Shown piece after piece: positions 8,915 to 17,519 of a stretch of 64,000 bases of DNA. Position 1 is the stretch's first letter. Each line of letters opens with the position of its first letter. The notes below the pieces were generated by a model. That model saw only the letters and a list, made by a program, of their open reading frames with translations, made no database searches and had not been told where the DNA came from. The DNA lies in NCBI RefSeq assembly GCF_001984195.1, contig NZ_MTQN01000012.1, positions 2,108,001 through 2,172,000 of the forward strand, read 5' to 3'. This DNA comes from Kribbella sp. ALI-6-A (GTDB lineage: Bacteria; Actinomycetota; Actinomycetes; Propionibacteriales; Kribbellaceae). The translations under genes were made by a program, and so were the position numbers.

Positions 8915-9859
8915 ATGAGAGTCCTGGTCACCGGTGCCTCCGGGTTCGTCGGATACGCCGTCGCCCGCCGCTTCGCTCTCGCCGGGCACGAGGTGTTCGG
9001 GCTGACTCGGGGCGACGCGGCGCTGCCCTCGGGTGTCGAGCGCGTCTTCGGTGACTTGCTGGACGCGAGCTCCGTTCGGAAGGCCGTTGGGCAGGCCCGA
9101 GCTGAGGTGGTCTGTCATCTGGCCGCCGCGGTGCGGGTGCGCGAGTCCCGGGTCGATCCGGTGACGTACTGGCAGACGAATGTCGGTGGCACGCTGGCCC
9201 TGCTCGGCGCGCTGGCCGACGGCCCGTCGGAGCCCGCGAAGCTGATCATCGCGTCGACCTGCGCCGTCTACGGCGAACCCGCGACGCAACCGGTCCGGGA
9301 GGACGCCCGCCCGGAGCCGGGCAACCCGTACGGCGCCGGCAAGCTCGCGGCCGATCGCGCGGCGGCGGACCTGGCGGCGGCGGGGGCGATCGGGGCGATC
9401 AGCCTGCGCGCGTTCAACGTGGCCGGTGGCTTGCCCGGACATCCGGATCGTGACGAGTCCCGCTTGATCCCGAAGGCGGTCGCCGTCGCGCAGGGCCGCG
9501 CTCCCGAGCTCGTCGTCAACGGCGACGGTACGACGGTGCGCGACTACGTCCACGTGCTCGACATGGCAGACGCGTTCCTCGCCGCGGCCGGTCTCTGCGA
9601 GCCGGGCGAATGGCAGGCGTACAACGTGGGCGGCGGTGGTCGCACCACGATCCTCGACGTCATCGAGAGCATCGAGCGGCTGACCGGCAAGCCGCTGCCC
9701 GTCCGGCATCAGGCCGGCGCGGCCGAGCCGCCGGAGCTGACAGCGGACTCCACGGCGTTCCAGCAGGCGACCGGCTGGACCGCTCGCCGCTCAGATCTCG
9801 ACCGGATTATCGGCGACGCGTTGGACGCGGGCGCGTCGGCGTATTCACCGGGCGCGTAG
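8915..9859 (+). CDS. NAD-dependent epimerase/dehydratase (extended SDR)
   Basis: A 314-residue extended short-chain dehydrogenase/reductase, similar in layout to UDP-glucose 4-epimerase. The N-terminus MRVLVTGASGFVGYAVA holds the glycine-rich NAD motif; the catalytic Ser/Thr is in IIASTCAVYGEP and the catalytic YxxxK in NPYGAGKLAAD. FNVAGG and TTVRDYVHVLDMADAF are typical of sugar-nucleotide epimerases. It is divergent from the GH3 gene (216 bp between them) and convergent with the next gene at 11 bp. Substrate is not determined; GalE-like activity is one option. Confidence 0.85.
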   Translation: MRVLVTGASGFVGYAVARRFALAGHEVFGLTRGDAALPSGVERVFGDLLDASSVRKAVGQARAEVVCHLAAAVRVRESRVDPVTYWQTNVGGTLALLGALADGPSEPAKLIIASTCAVYGEPATQPVREDARPEPGNPYGAGKLAADRAAADLAAAGAIGAISLRAFNVAGGLPGHPDRDESRLIPKAVAVAQGRAPELVVNGDGTTVRDYVHVLDMADAFLAAAGLCEPGEWQAYNVGGGGRTTILDVIESIERLTGKPLPVRHQAGAAEPPELTADSTAFQQATGWTARRSDLDRIIGDALDAGASAYSPGA

Positions 9860-9870
9860 CCGGATCCGGA

Positions 9871-10473
9871 TTACTGCGCGCTCAGTGGAACGGCGACCAG
9901 GGTTTCCGGGCGCATGTAAGGCCGGGGTCCCAGGGTGTGGCGGAAGCGGACCAGCTCGGCTGTGTTGACCGTGACCTTGCCGAGGGGGACGTGGCGGTGG
10001 GCCGTGACCCAGGCGATCAGGGTGGTGGGGTCGGGGATGGGGGCGGCGAAGTGCAGCAGGTTGACGTACCAGATGTCGCGGATTTCCTCGGCCTCGAGCC
10101 AGCCGTCGGGGCCGAGGGCGTCGGCGTACAGCTTCTGGAGGCGGTTGGCGTGGTCGTCGAGGGGGTGGGCGCAGGCCATCACGGTGCCGCGGGTGAGGAT
10201 CAGGCCGGCGATCTGCGCGGCTTCGAGGGTGAGCTGGTCGAGGCGGCGCGTCAGGGGGCCCGCGGGGTCGGGGCGGAAGACGGTGCTGACAGGCCAGCGT
10301 TCGCCGTTCTCGACCGGGGGAGTGTCGACGCCGTGCTGCCCGGCGGCGATCAACGGCGTGGCGGCGGTGAACAACTGGTCGAACCTGGTCGGGTGGATCG
10401 CGATCGTCTCCTCGGGTCGGATGGCAGCCGGTACGACGCCGCGTGCGGCCGGGCGGTTCGATTGAGAAACCAC
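9871..10473 (-). CDS. Hypothetical protein, possibly 2H-phosphoesterase-like
   Basis: A 200-residue soluble protein with no signal peptide or membrane segment. RWPVSTVFRPDPAG near residue 58, WYVNLLHFAAPIPD near 140 and VRFRHTLGPRPYMRPE near 175 recall small actinobacterial proteins related to 2'-5' RNA ligases, but the expected pair of clear HxT motifs is not obvious, so activity is doubtful. The GTG at 10473 is a tentative start: it has no good ribosome-binding site, and it sits between two copies of a 14-bp direct repeat. The open frame extends further upstream into the divergent LLM gene, which is unlikely to be real. Confidence 0.5.
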   Translation of the reverse strand: MVSQSNRPAARGVVPAAIRPEETIAIHPTRFDQLFTAATPLIAAGQHGVDTPPVENGERWPVSTVFRPDPAGPLTRRLDQLTLEAAQIAGLILTRGTVMACAHPLDDHANRLQKLYADALGPDGWLEAEEIRDIWYVNLLHFAAPIPDPTTLIAWVTAHRHVPLGKVTVNTAELVRFRHTLGPRPYMRPETLVAVPLSAQ

Positions 10474-10490
10474 GGTGGTCCGATTGAGAA
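10455..10490. promoter_or_regulatory. 14-bp direct repeat spaced two helical turns, between divergent genes
   Basis: GGTTCGATTGAGAA (10455-10468) and GGTCCGATTGAGAA (10477-10490) differ at one base and start 22 bp apart, about two turns of B-DNA, with ACCACGGTGGT between them. The pair lies 57-92 bp upstream of the LLM oxidoreductase start. Same-face spacing suggests a regulator dimer or tandem site, but no regulator is linked here. Confidence 0.4.
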
Positions 10491-10546
10491 GGAATCCCGT
10501 CCGCCAGGTGGTAGACCGGTTCAGCGGGCCGGGAAAGGATGGGGGC

Positions 10547-11509
10547 ATGACCACACGTTTCGGGATTTTTGTTCCCCAAGGCTGGAAGATGGACCTGACC
10601 GAGATCGCCGATCCGGTCGAGCAGTGGGAAGCGATGACGAACGTCGCGAAGCGGGCCGACGAAGGTTCCTGGGACTCGATCTGGCTGTTCGACCACTTCC
10701 ACACCGTGCCGGAGCCGAGTGACAACACCACCTTCGAGTGCTGGTCGGCGACCGCCGCGCTAGCCCGCGACACCAAGCGGGTGAACATCGGCCAGATGGT
10801 CGGCTGCAACGGCTACCGCAACCCGGCGCTCTACGCGAAGATCGCCTCCACCGTCGACGTGGCCAGCCACGGCCGCCTGTACGCCGGGATCGGCGCCGGC
10901 TGGTACGAGCACGAATGGAAGGCTTACGGCTACGAGTGGACCGACGTGAAGCCGCGGATGGCCGCGTTCCGCGAGGCGACCGAGATCATCTGGAAGATGT
11001 GGACCGAGGACAAGCCGGTCTACAACGGCAAGCACTACTCGATCGACGCCCCGATCAACCTGCCCAAGGGCGCCGGCAACACGCGTCCGCAGTTCTGGAT
11101 CGGCGGCGGTGGCCCGCAGGTCACGCTGAAGCTGGTCGCCCAGTACGCCGACGCGGCCAACATCGGCGGCGGCAACCCGGACGTGATCCGGGAGAAGACG
11201 GCGATCCTCAAGGGCCACTGCGACAAGCTCGGCCGCGACTACAACGAGATCGTCAAGTCAACCGGGCTGAACGTGTTCCCGATCGACGCCGGTGACGACC
11301 CGCAGAAGGCGACCCAGAAGGCCCGCGGGCCGAAGGACTGGGAGCAGTTCTCGAACGACAACATCATCGCCACCGAGGACGAGATCGCGAACAAGGTCGA
11401 GGCCGCGCTCGAGGCCGGCGCCGACTACGTGATCTTCTACGTGCCGGGCGTCGCCTATGACCTCGACCTGGTCGACCGCGTCGAGCAGGTCGCCAAGCGC
11501 TTCGCCTGA
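10547..11509 (+). CDS. LLM-class (F420-type) flavin/deazaflavin oxidoreductase
   Basis: A 320-residue luciferase-like TIM-barrel enzyme of the F420-dependent group. Typical landmarks are FGIFVPQGWKMDL at the start, DSIWLFDHFHTVP, LYAGIGAGWYEHEWKAYG and the late PQFWIGGGGPQVTL. These enzymes transfer hydride between F420H2 (or FMN) and small substrates. The ATG at 10547 has GGAAAGGATGGGGG just upstream; an in-frame GTG/ATG start 72 bp earlier would add non-conserved residues. The last codons and stop are duplicated 140 bp downstream in the non-coding repeat region. Substrate unknown. Confidence 0.88.
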   Translation: MTTRFGIFVPQGWKMDLTEIADPVEQWEAMTNVAKRADEGSWDSIWLFDHFHTVPEPSDNTTFECWSATAALARDTKRVNIGQMVGCNGYRNPALYAKIASTVDVASHGRLYAGIGAGWYEHEWKAYGYEWTDVKPRMAAFREATEIIWKMWTEDKPVYNGKHYSIDAPINLPKGAGNTRPQFWIGGGGPQVTLKLVAQYADAANIGGGNPDVIREKTAILKGHCDKLGRDYNEIVKSTGLNVFPIDAGDDPQKATQKARGPKDWEQFSNDNIIATEDEIANKVEAALEAGADYVIFYVPGVAYDLDLVDRVEQVAKRFA

Positions 11510-11800
11510 GCCTCTCCCGCTGTCGCGCATTTGGTGGGTTGACCCCGCAGTTAGGTGGGTTGACCCACCAGTTCGACCGTTGGCCCACCGGAATTCGGTG
11601 GGCCAACGGTCAGTTTCACGGGTTCACCCAGGACAAGCGCTTCGCCTGAGCCCTCCCTCTCCCGCCACCCGCGCCTGCCCTCCGCCCCCGCCCTATCTGT
11701 CCCGAACTCCCTCGCTGCATTTGGTGGGTCAACCCACGATCTGACCCCTTGGCCCACCGAATTCCGGCGGGCCAACGGGCGATTTGGTGGGTTAACCCAT
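11494..11800. repeat. Palindromic repeat cluster with a copied gene end, in a 524-bp gene-free stretch
   Basis: Between the LLM stop (11509) and the protease start (12034) there is no convincing gene. A 19-bp sequence holding the last LLM codons and stop (11494-11512) recurs at 11634-11652. Two kinds of dyad alternate. Type A is built on GGTGGGTT/AACCCACC: half-site at 11533, full sites at 11554-11569, 11723-11737 and 11786-11800 (perfect 12-bp core TGGGTTAACCCA at 11788-11799). Type B is built on TTGGCCCACCG/CGGTGGGCCAA: 11575-11611, a 16-bp perfect stem with a 5-base loop, and 11749-11775 with one mismatch. GCATTTGGTGGGT opens both halves (11528 and 11718), so this is a diverged tandem duplication. 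The type B hairpin may terminate the LLM transcript. Confidence 0.75.
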
Positions 11801-11896
11801 GAAATGCGGAAGCCGGGACGCTGGGGGGAGGAGGGCGTGGGTTGCGGGGCGGGGGAAATCGGGGGCGGGACCCAACCGGGCGGCGGCGGGGCGGTG

Positions 11897-11912
11897 TGAG
11901 ACAGCTGTCTCA
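11897..11912. promoter_or_regulatory. Perfect 16-bp palindrome upstream of the secreted protease
   Basis: TGAGACAGCTGTCTCA is its own reverse complement. It lies 121 bp before the protease start and just before a second, looser dyad (TGGCC...GGCCA at about 11914-11929). Position and symmetry fit a dimeric repressor or activator site, with no matching regulator gene nearby. Confidence 0.45.
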
Positions 11913-12033
11913 GTGGCCGGTATCGGCCATGACGGGTTCAGGTCAGCCGGATTCGTGGACCGTGGCCCAGGGCAACTGCCAGGCTCGCCAGCGGTGGCCT
12001 CGCGCCCGTCGGGCCCCGGTGAGGAGTCCACGG

Positions 12034-15000
12034 ATGCGGTGGTCACGACGCGCGACCAGCATGTTCTGCTCGGTGATCGTCGGGGCGACGGCACTGACCG
12101 TGCCCGCCCAGGCAGCTCGGACCACCGGTGGTGCCGGGGCCCCTCCCGGTTCCCCACCCGGCACCACCGGTCTCGCGCGTCCGACGCCGGGCGCCTCGAC
12201 GCACCGGATCACGCTGATCACCGGCGACGTCGCCGAGCTGACCACCTCCGCCGACGGCAGCCGGTCGGCCCGGCTCGTGGACGGCGGCAACTACTACTTC
12301 GGTGACTTCGACGGCGAGCTCACGCTGGTACCGGTCGCGGCGTACCCGCTGTTCACCTCCGGGCGGCTCGATCGGCGGCTGTTCAACCTCAGCCAGCTGG
12401 TTGCCCAGGGCTACGACGACGCCAGCACGGCCAAGCTGCCCGTGCTGCTCGCCGGCGACCACGCACCGGCCGCCCCGGCGAACACGACCCGCCGGATGAC
12501 CCTGGCCAGCGTCGGCACCACCGCCGTCTCGATCGACAAGTCGCGGGCCAAGCAGTTCTGGCAGGACATCGCCGGTCCGCGAACCTTCGCGAGCACCAGC
12601 GGGGTCGGCAAGATCTGGCTCGACGGCCGCACGCGCGCCACGCTCGACCACTCCACCCAGCAGATCGGCGCCCCGGTCGCCTGGCGTTCGTCGTACGACG
12701 GGCGTGGGGTGAAGGTGGCGGTGCTCGACACCGGGTACGACGCCAATCACCCCGATCTGCAGAAGCAGGTTGTCGGCGCGGCCAGCTTCATCCCCGGCCA
12801 GCCGGTCCAGGACGGGCACGGGCACGGGACCCACGTCGCCTCGACCGTCGCCGGACTCGGTACGGCGTCCGGCGGCAAGCGCAAGGGTGTTGCCCCGGGC
12901 GCCGATCTCCTGATCGGCAAGGTGCTCGACGACAACGGCGGCGGCCTGGACTCCGAGGCCATCGCCGGGATGGAGTGGGCCGTCCAGCAAGGCGCCAAGG
13001 TGGTCAGCATGAGCCTCGGTGGACTGCCGTCGGACGGTACCGACCCGATGAGCGAGGCCGTCGACCGGCTGTCGAAGTCCAGCGGTGCACTCTTCGTGGT
13101 TGCCGCGGGCAACGCGGGGATGGAGGAAACCGTCGGTACGCCGGGGTCGGCCGCGGCCGCGTTGACCGTCGGCGCGGTGGACCGCGACGACCGGCTCGCG
13201 TCGTTCTCCAGCCGTGGACCGCGACTCGGTGACGGCGCGCTGAAGCCCGAGGTGACCGCGCCGGGTGTCGAGATCGTTGCCGCTCGTGCGGCCGGGACCG
13301 AACAGGGGCACGTGGTCGGCGAGCACTACACCGCGATGAGCGGAACCTCGATGGCGACACCGCACGTTTCCGGTGCGGCGGCGATCCTGGCGCAGCGGCA
13401 TCCGGAGTGGACGGGGCAGCAGTTGAAGGCCGCGCTGGCGAGCACCGCGGTGCCGGGTGCGGGTGCGACGACTGTGCAGCAAGGGCTCGGGCGGATCGAC
13501 ATTCCGCGGGCGCTGGATCCGAAGATCCAGCCTGATGTCGCCAATGTCTTCTTCGGTGACGTTTCCTGGACCGGCTCCGCGCCGGCGCCGGTGCTCCGAA
13601 AGGTTGCCTATAGCAACACTTCGGGCAAGTCGGTGACGCTGGACCTCTCGGTCGCGGCGAAGTCGCCCGCCGGGGTGCGAGCGGGGTTGACGGTGAGCCC
13701 GGCGCGGCTGACGATCCCGGCCGGCGGTTCGGCGTCGGCGACGCTGCGGCTCGACCTCGCGAGCACCAGTCCGGCGAAGTACGCGGGGGAGTTGGTCGCC
13801 GTGGTCGCGGGACGCGGCGCGGCGAGCGCGGGCGGCGCGGCGAAGACACCGGACGCGCGGAACGCGGGCAGCACCACGGCGGGCGGCACGACGTACCGGA
13901 CCGGGGTCGCGTTCGCAGCCGGTGGGCGGTTGCATCGGGTCACCGTGAAAGGGATCGGCCGCGACGGCAAACCCGCCGTACCGACAACGGCGGCGAACAG
14001 CGGCGTGCAGCTGTGGAACCTCGACACCGGCGACGTCAACGGCACCGTCTTCGACGCCAACGGGCAGCACACGCTGGAGGTACCGACCGGCCGGTACGCC
14101 GTGATGGCGTACGTGATGGATTCGGACGAGGCCGAGTGGATCGACGGGGTCACGCTGCTCGGTGATCCCGAGGCCGAGATCCGCGGGGACCGGACCTTCG
14201 TGTTCGATGCCCGGCGGGCACACCCGGTGACCGTGAAGACGCCGCAGCGCGCGGAGCTGGACAGTGTCGGGATCGCCTGGCACCGCGCGGCCGGTGAGCG
14301 AGAGGCGGTGTCCGGCTTCGGCTTCGACCGCGAGGTGGCCGGAGACGTCTACGTCGGTGAGTTCGGCAAGGTGCGGACCGGGACGTTCCGGGCGGTCCAG
14401 CGGTGGGACCTGGCTCAGCCGAAGCTGACCGCCGACGTGCTCGGGCCGGGCGGCTTCCGGCTGCCGAGTCCGCGCGACGGCGCCGAGTTGTCCGGGTACG
14501 TCGGGCAGGAGACCCTCTCACTGGTCGACGCCGGTGACGGGCGTCCCGAGCAGCTCAGCGAGGCCCGCGGGAAGATCGCGCTGATCCGCTTCCGGGACTA
14601 CGACCAGACCTTCGGGCAGGTCGAGGCGGCGAAGGCGGCCGGTGCGAAGGCGGTCTTCATGTACAACGAACAGCCGGGGTTCTGGAGCGACAGTGCGTGG
14701 GTGGGGCTGCCGTTCTACCTGTTCCGGCAGGAGGAGGGCGCCCGATTGCTGCAGCTGTTGAAGCAGCGGCCGGTGCAGGTGAAGCTGACCGGGCTGCGTG
14801 ACAGCACGTACCGGTACGAACTGGCGGTCGGACCGCAGCAGGTGGCAGGCCCCCTGACCTACGACTTCGCGCGGCTGCGCCCGGCGGTGGTGACCACGAA
14901 CTACCAGCGGATCGACAGCGACTTCCTGCACTACGACAAGCGGGCGGCCTACCTCCCTGGGGTTTCGGCCGGTCTGGGATCGGTCCGGTTGGTCGCCGGC

Positions 15001-15786
15001 CCGGTGACTCGGACGGACTACCTGGCTTCCGATCAGCCGGACACGACCTGGGACGAGCAGACGCGCGCAGGAGCGGAGAACCTTTCGGGCTACGAGTACA
15101 GCGTGGCTCGGAGCTACCGGCCCGACGAGCGGGTGATGCGCGAGGTGTGGGCGCCGATCTCGCGGCCGGCGATCCCGGATGCGCGGGGAAGTGAGGCCGA
15201 TGGTTTGCCGGTGGCTCGCTTCGAGAACGCGCTGCGGATCGCGATCCCGCAGCACGTGAACGGCGACCGCACGCAGTACGGGTGGAGTGACATGCGCGGT
15301 GACCAGACCACCCTGACGCTGACCAGCGGCGGCAAGGAGTTGGGCCGCAAGGACTGGTCGGTCGCGCAGTTCCCGGTGCCGGCCAAGCCGGCTTGGTACG
15401 ACCTGAGGCTGGACGTTCAGCGGGCGCCGAACACCTGGGCGAAGACGTCGACGGCGACGCGGACCGAGTGGAGGTTCCGGTCGGGGTCGGTCAGGACGCG
15501 TGAGGTCCTGCCGCTGGTGCAGGTCGACTACCGGCTCGCCGGCCGGCAACTGGAGCTGAAGCCCGGCTATCAACCGGGCGCGCGCGGCCCAAGCTTCTTC
15601 CGTACGACGGCCGAGGTCACCTTCGACGGCAAGACCTGGCAGCCGCTGCGGCTCCGCCCGAGTGGCTGGGGACAGCAGAGCGCCATGATCCCGTCCACCC
15701 CGGTCGCCGCGCTCCGGGTCACCGCGACCGATCTCGGCGGCAACCGGATCAGCCAAACCATCGAGCGGCCCTGGACGACAAACTGA
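12034..15786 (+). CDS. Secreted subtilisin-like serine protease (S8) with PA domain
   Basis: A 1250-residue exported protease. The ATG at 12034 follows GAGGAG and opens a signal peptide (1-27, ending VPAQA); the frame is open further upstream but without homologous sequence. A propeptide-like region reaches about 205. The subtilisin domain carries VAVLDTGYD (Asp232), GHGHGTHVA (His264) and SGTSMATPH (Ser439). A PA-type insert, KIALIRFRDYDQTFGQVEAA and onwards, appears near 850, followed by a long beta-rich C-terminal region of unknown role. The likely job is extracellular protein breakdown. It converges on the lytic transglycosylase gene. Confidence 0.92.
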   Translation: MRWSRRATSMFCSVIVGATALTVPAQAARTTGGAGAPPGSPPGTTGLARPTPGASTHRITLITGDVAELTTSADGSRSARLVDGGNYYFGDFDGELTLVPVAAYPLFTSGRLDRRLFNLSQLVAQGYDDASTAKLPVLLAGDHAPAAPANTTRRMTLASVGTTAVSIDKSRAKQFWQDIAGPRTFASTSGVGKIWLDGRTRATLDHSTQQIGAPVAWRSSYDGRGVKVAVLDTGYDANHPDLQKQVVGAASFIPGQPVQDGHGHGTHVASTVAGLGTASGGKRKGVAPGADLLIGKVLDDNGGGLDSEAIAGMEWAVQQGAKVVSMSLGGLPSDGTDPMSEAVDRLSKSSGALFVVAAGNAGMEETVGTPGSAAAALTVGAVDRDDRLASFSSRGPRLGDGALKPEVTAPGVEIVAARAAGTEQGHVVGEHYTAMSGTSMATPHVSGAAAILAQRHPEWTGQQLKAALASTAVPGAGATTVQQGLGRIDIPRALDPKIQPDVANVFFGDVSWTGSAPAPVLRKVAYSNTSGKSVTLDLSVAAKSPAGVRAGLTVSPARLTIPAGGSASATLRLDLASTSPAKYAGELVAVVAGRGAASAGGAAKTPDARNAGSTTAGGTTYRTGVAFAAGGRLHRVTVKGIGRDGKPAVPTTAANSGVQLWNLDTGDVNGTVFDANGQHTLEVPTGRYAVMAYVMDSDEAEWIDGVTLLGDPEAEIRGDRTFVFDARRAHPVTVKTPQRAELDSVGIAWHRAAGEREAVSGFGFDREVAGDVYVGEFGKVRTGTFRAVQRWDLAQPKLTADVLGPGGFRLPSPRDGAELSGYVGQETLSLVDAGDGRPEQLSEARGKIALIRFRDYDQTFGQVEAAKAAGAKAVFMYNEQPGFWSDSAWVGLPFYLFRQEEGARLLQLLKQRPVQVKLTGLRDSTYRYELAVGPQQVAGPLTYDFARLRPAVVTTNYQRIDSDFLHYDKRAAYLPGVSAGLGSVRLVAGPVTRTDYLASDQPDTTWDEQTRAGAENLSGYEYSVARSYRPDERVMREVWAPISRPAIPDARGSEADGLPVARFENALRIAIPQHVNGDRTQYGWSDMRGDQTTLTLTSGGKELGRKDWSVAQFPVPAKPAWYDLRLDVQRAPNTWAKTSTATRTEWRFRSGSVRTREVLPLVQVDYRLAGRQLELKPGYQPGARGPSFFRTTAEVTFDGKTWQPLRLRPSGWGQQSAMIPSTPVAALRVTATDLGGNRISQTIERPWTTN

Positions 15787-15820
15787 GAATTCCTCAAGTA
15801 AGCGCTTGACCAGAAAAAGA

Positions 15821-15863
15821 GGCGACGCCACGGAGCTGGGGGGAGGTGCTCCGTGGCGTCGCC
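15821..15863. terminator. Bidirectional terminator between protease and transglycosylase genes
   Basis: A 16-bp perfect inverted repeat: arms 15821-15836 and 15848-15863, with an 11-base G-rich loop, between two convergent stop codons. An A-rich stretch (CAGAAAAAGA) precedes it on the plus strand, giving a U-tract to minus-strand transcripts. Confidence 0.8.
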
Positions 15864-15911
15864 GGGGCGCGCCAAGGGAGGGGTGGGGGCGGCGCGCCGT
15901 CTAGGGGGTGG

Positions 15912-17285
15912 TCAGCTGCCGAGCAGGCCTCCGCCGAGCACGCCGAGCAGTCCCAGCACGGACAGCAGGTTGCGGATCACCTGGTCGACCGCGGCGGTGC
16001 CGCCGGTCTGGTAGGCCGTCACGCACTTCTGCAGCTGGTCCTGCGTCGGGCGGGTGATGGTGACCTTGGCCATCTCGCTCTGGCAGTACTGCGTGGCCTT
16101 GGTCAGCTCGGTCAGGGTGCTGCCGACGGTGCCGACGATCAGGCCGGCCGCGGTCTGCAGCTTGGCCACGCCGCTCGGCGTGCTCGGCGGCGGGGTGGTC
16201 GGCTTGGTCGGCGTCGGCTTGGTGGTCGGCTTCGTCGTGCCCGGCTTGGTCGGCGTCGGCTTGCTCGAGGGCTTCTGGGTCGGCTGGTCGCCCGGCTTGT
16301 CCTGGGTGCCGTCACCGTCACCGTTGCCGCCACCGGTCGGCGTCGGCCGCGGCGTGCCCGGCGGGTACACCGGCAGGTCGATGGCCTGCGGCAGATTGTC
16401 GTCGGCCGGAGCGTCGATGCTGTCGTCGCCGCGCTTGCCGCCGGCCCGGATCACGCCCTGGTCGTCGGACTCGGTGCCGTTGCCGACCACGATCCAGCTG
16501 CCACCGGCGTACGCCTTGGCGATGCTGATCACCAGGTCGGCGTAGGCCTGGGAGTGGTTGTAGCGCAGCACGGCCTGGTTCAGGTCGCCGGCCCGGGACA
16601 GGTCGGAACCGCCGGAGCACAGGTAGACGCCGGTCGACATCGCCGCGTCGTCGATGTCCTGCGGGTTCTTCGTGCCGTCGCCGTCACCGTCGACACCCAT
16701 CGCCTGCCAGGTGGCCGGGATGAACTGCATCGGCCCGACCGCGCGGTCGAACGCGCCGTCGCCGTCGAGCCGGCCGGCGTCGGAGTCGGTGATCCGGGCC
16801 GTGGTCACGCCGTCCAGCCGCGGGCCGTAGATGCCCGGCGTGGCGACGCCCTCGGTGGTCAGCGAGTTGCCGCCGAAGCGGCCGTGGTTGGACTCGACCC
16901 GGCCGATCGCGGCCACCAGCGTCCAGGGCAGGTGGCACGACGGGTCGGCCTGCGCGAGCACCTGCTGGGCCCGCGAGTACGCCTTCAGCGCGGCGTTCGG
17001 AATGCCGTTGCGGGACAGGCCGGACACGACCTGGGTCGGCTCCTCGGTCTTGTCCACGCCGTTGCCGACCGAACCGGGCACCGGCACGTTGGCCGGGTCG
17101 CTGATCGGCTTGTTCGGGACGACGACCGGAATGTTCGGTCCGAGGTCCTGGTCCAGTGCCGCGGTCGCGACCGCCGGGTCGTCGGTCGCACTGACGGTGA
17201 ACGCGCTCGCGAACAACACCAGCGGCACCAGCGGCGCCACCTGACGCCACCCGCCCGCAGTGGCGCGGCGCTTGCCCTTCGCCAT
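15912..17285 (-). CDS. Secreted lytic murein transglycosylase (MltB/SLT_2 type)
   Basis: A 457-residue cell-wall enzyme. The ATG at 17285 follows GGAGGGG; an N-terminal basic stretch and hydrophobic segment (about 15-35) form a signal peptide or anchor. The catalytic domain spans roughly 100-290: AAIGRVESNHGRFGG holds the catalytic Glu, followed by GPMQFIPATWQAMGVDGDGDG and LCSGGSDLSRAGDLNQAVLRYNHS split across the fold end. A long Pro/Thr/Lys linker (about 320-385) leads to a small helical C-terminal domain. It cleaves peptidoglycan glycan strands non-hydrolytically. I looked for a c-di-AMP riboswitch, common before actinobacterial wall hydrolases, and saw none. Confidence 0.88.
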   Translation of the reverse strand: MAKGKRRATAGGWRQVAPLVPLVLFASAFTVSATDDPAVATAALDQDLGPNIPVVVPNKPISDPANVPVPGSVGNGVDKTEEPTQVVSGLSRNGIPNAALKAYSRAQQVLAQADPSCHLPWTLVAAIGRVESNHGRFGGNSLTTEGVATPGIYGPRLDGVTTARITDSDAGRLDGDGAFDRAVGPMQFIPATWQAMGVDGDGDGTKNPQDIDDAAMSTGVYLCSGGSDLSRAGDLNQAVLRYNHSQAYADLVISIAKAYAGGSWIVVGNGTESDDQGVIRAGGKRGDDSIDAPADDNLPQAIDLPVYPPGTPRPTPTGGGNGDGDGTQDKPGDQPTQKPSSKPTPTKPGTTKPTTKPTPTKPTTPPPSTPSGVAKLQTAAGLIVGTVGSTLTELTKATQYCQSEMAKVTITRPTQDQLQKCVTAYQTGGTAAVDQVIRNLLSVLGLLGVLGGGLLGS

Positions 17286-17519
17286 CGATGATCCCCTCCG
17301 TGACTCATCGACCTGTCCCGCCCCCACGCTGCGGACACGTCTCTTCGTCGTCCCGATAACCGCGTTCACCTCGTCTAACGCCTGGCCCGTGCGTGGGTTA
17401 CGGGGCGGGCGCGGAGAGTGTCCGAGCGGTCACCGGGTACCCATACTGGCGCGTAACAACGCTCAGCGGAACCCCCGGGCCGCCGCCCGCTCACCGCCGC
17501 CGCCGGTTCGTCGGGGAGA

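Noticed and set aside
10451..10475. T-loop-like GGTTCGATT suggesting a tRNA
   Set aside because: No acceptor stem, anticodon arm or CCA end can be folded around it; it is one of two direct repeats.
11364..11775. Small open frames across the palindrome cluster
   Set aside because: They read through inverted repeats, giving repetitive peptides (VNPPN, VGQPT) without start signals; better explained as non-coding repeats.
15800..15807. AAGCGCTT palindrome resembling a LacI core
   Set aside because: It lies between two convergent stop codons, where no promoter is expected.
17286..17519. Possible c-di-AMP riboswitch before the lytic transglycosylase
   Set aside because: The conserved ydaO-type core sequences were not seen in the leader; GGGTACCC near 17435 is only a short palindrome.
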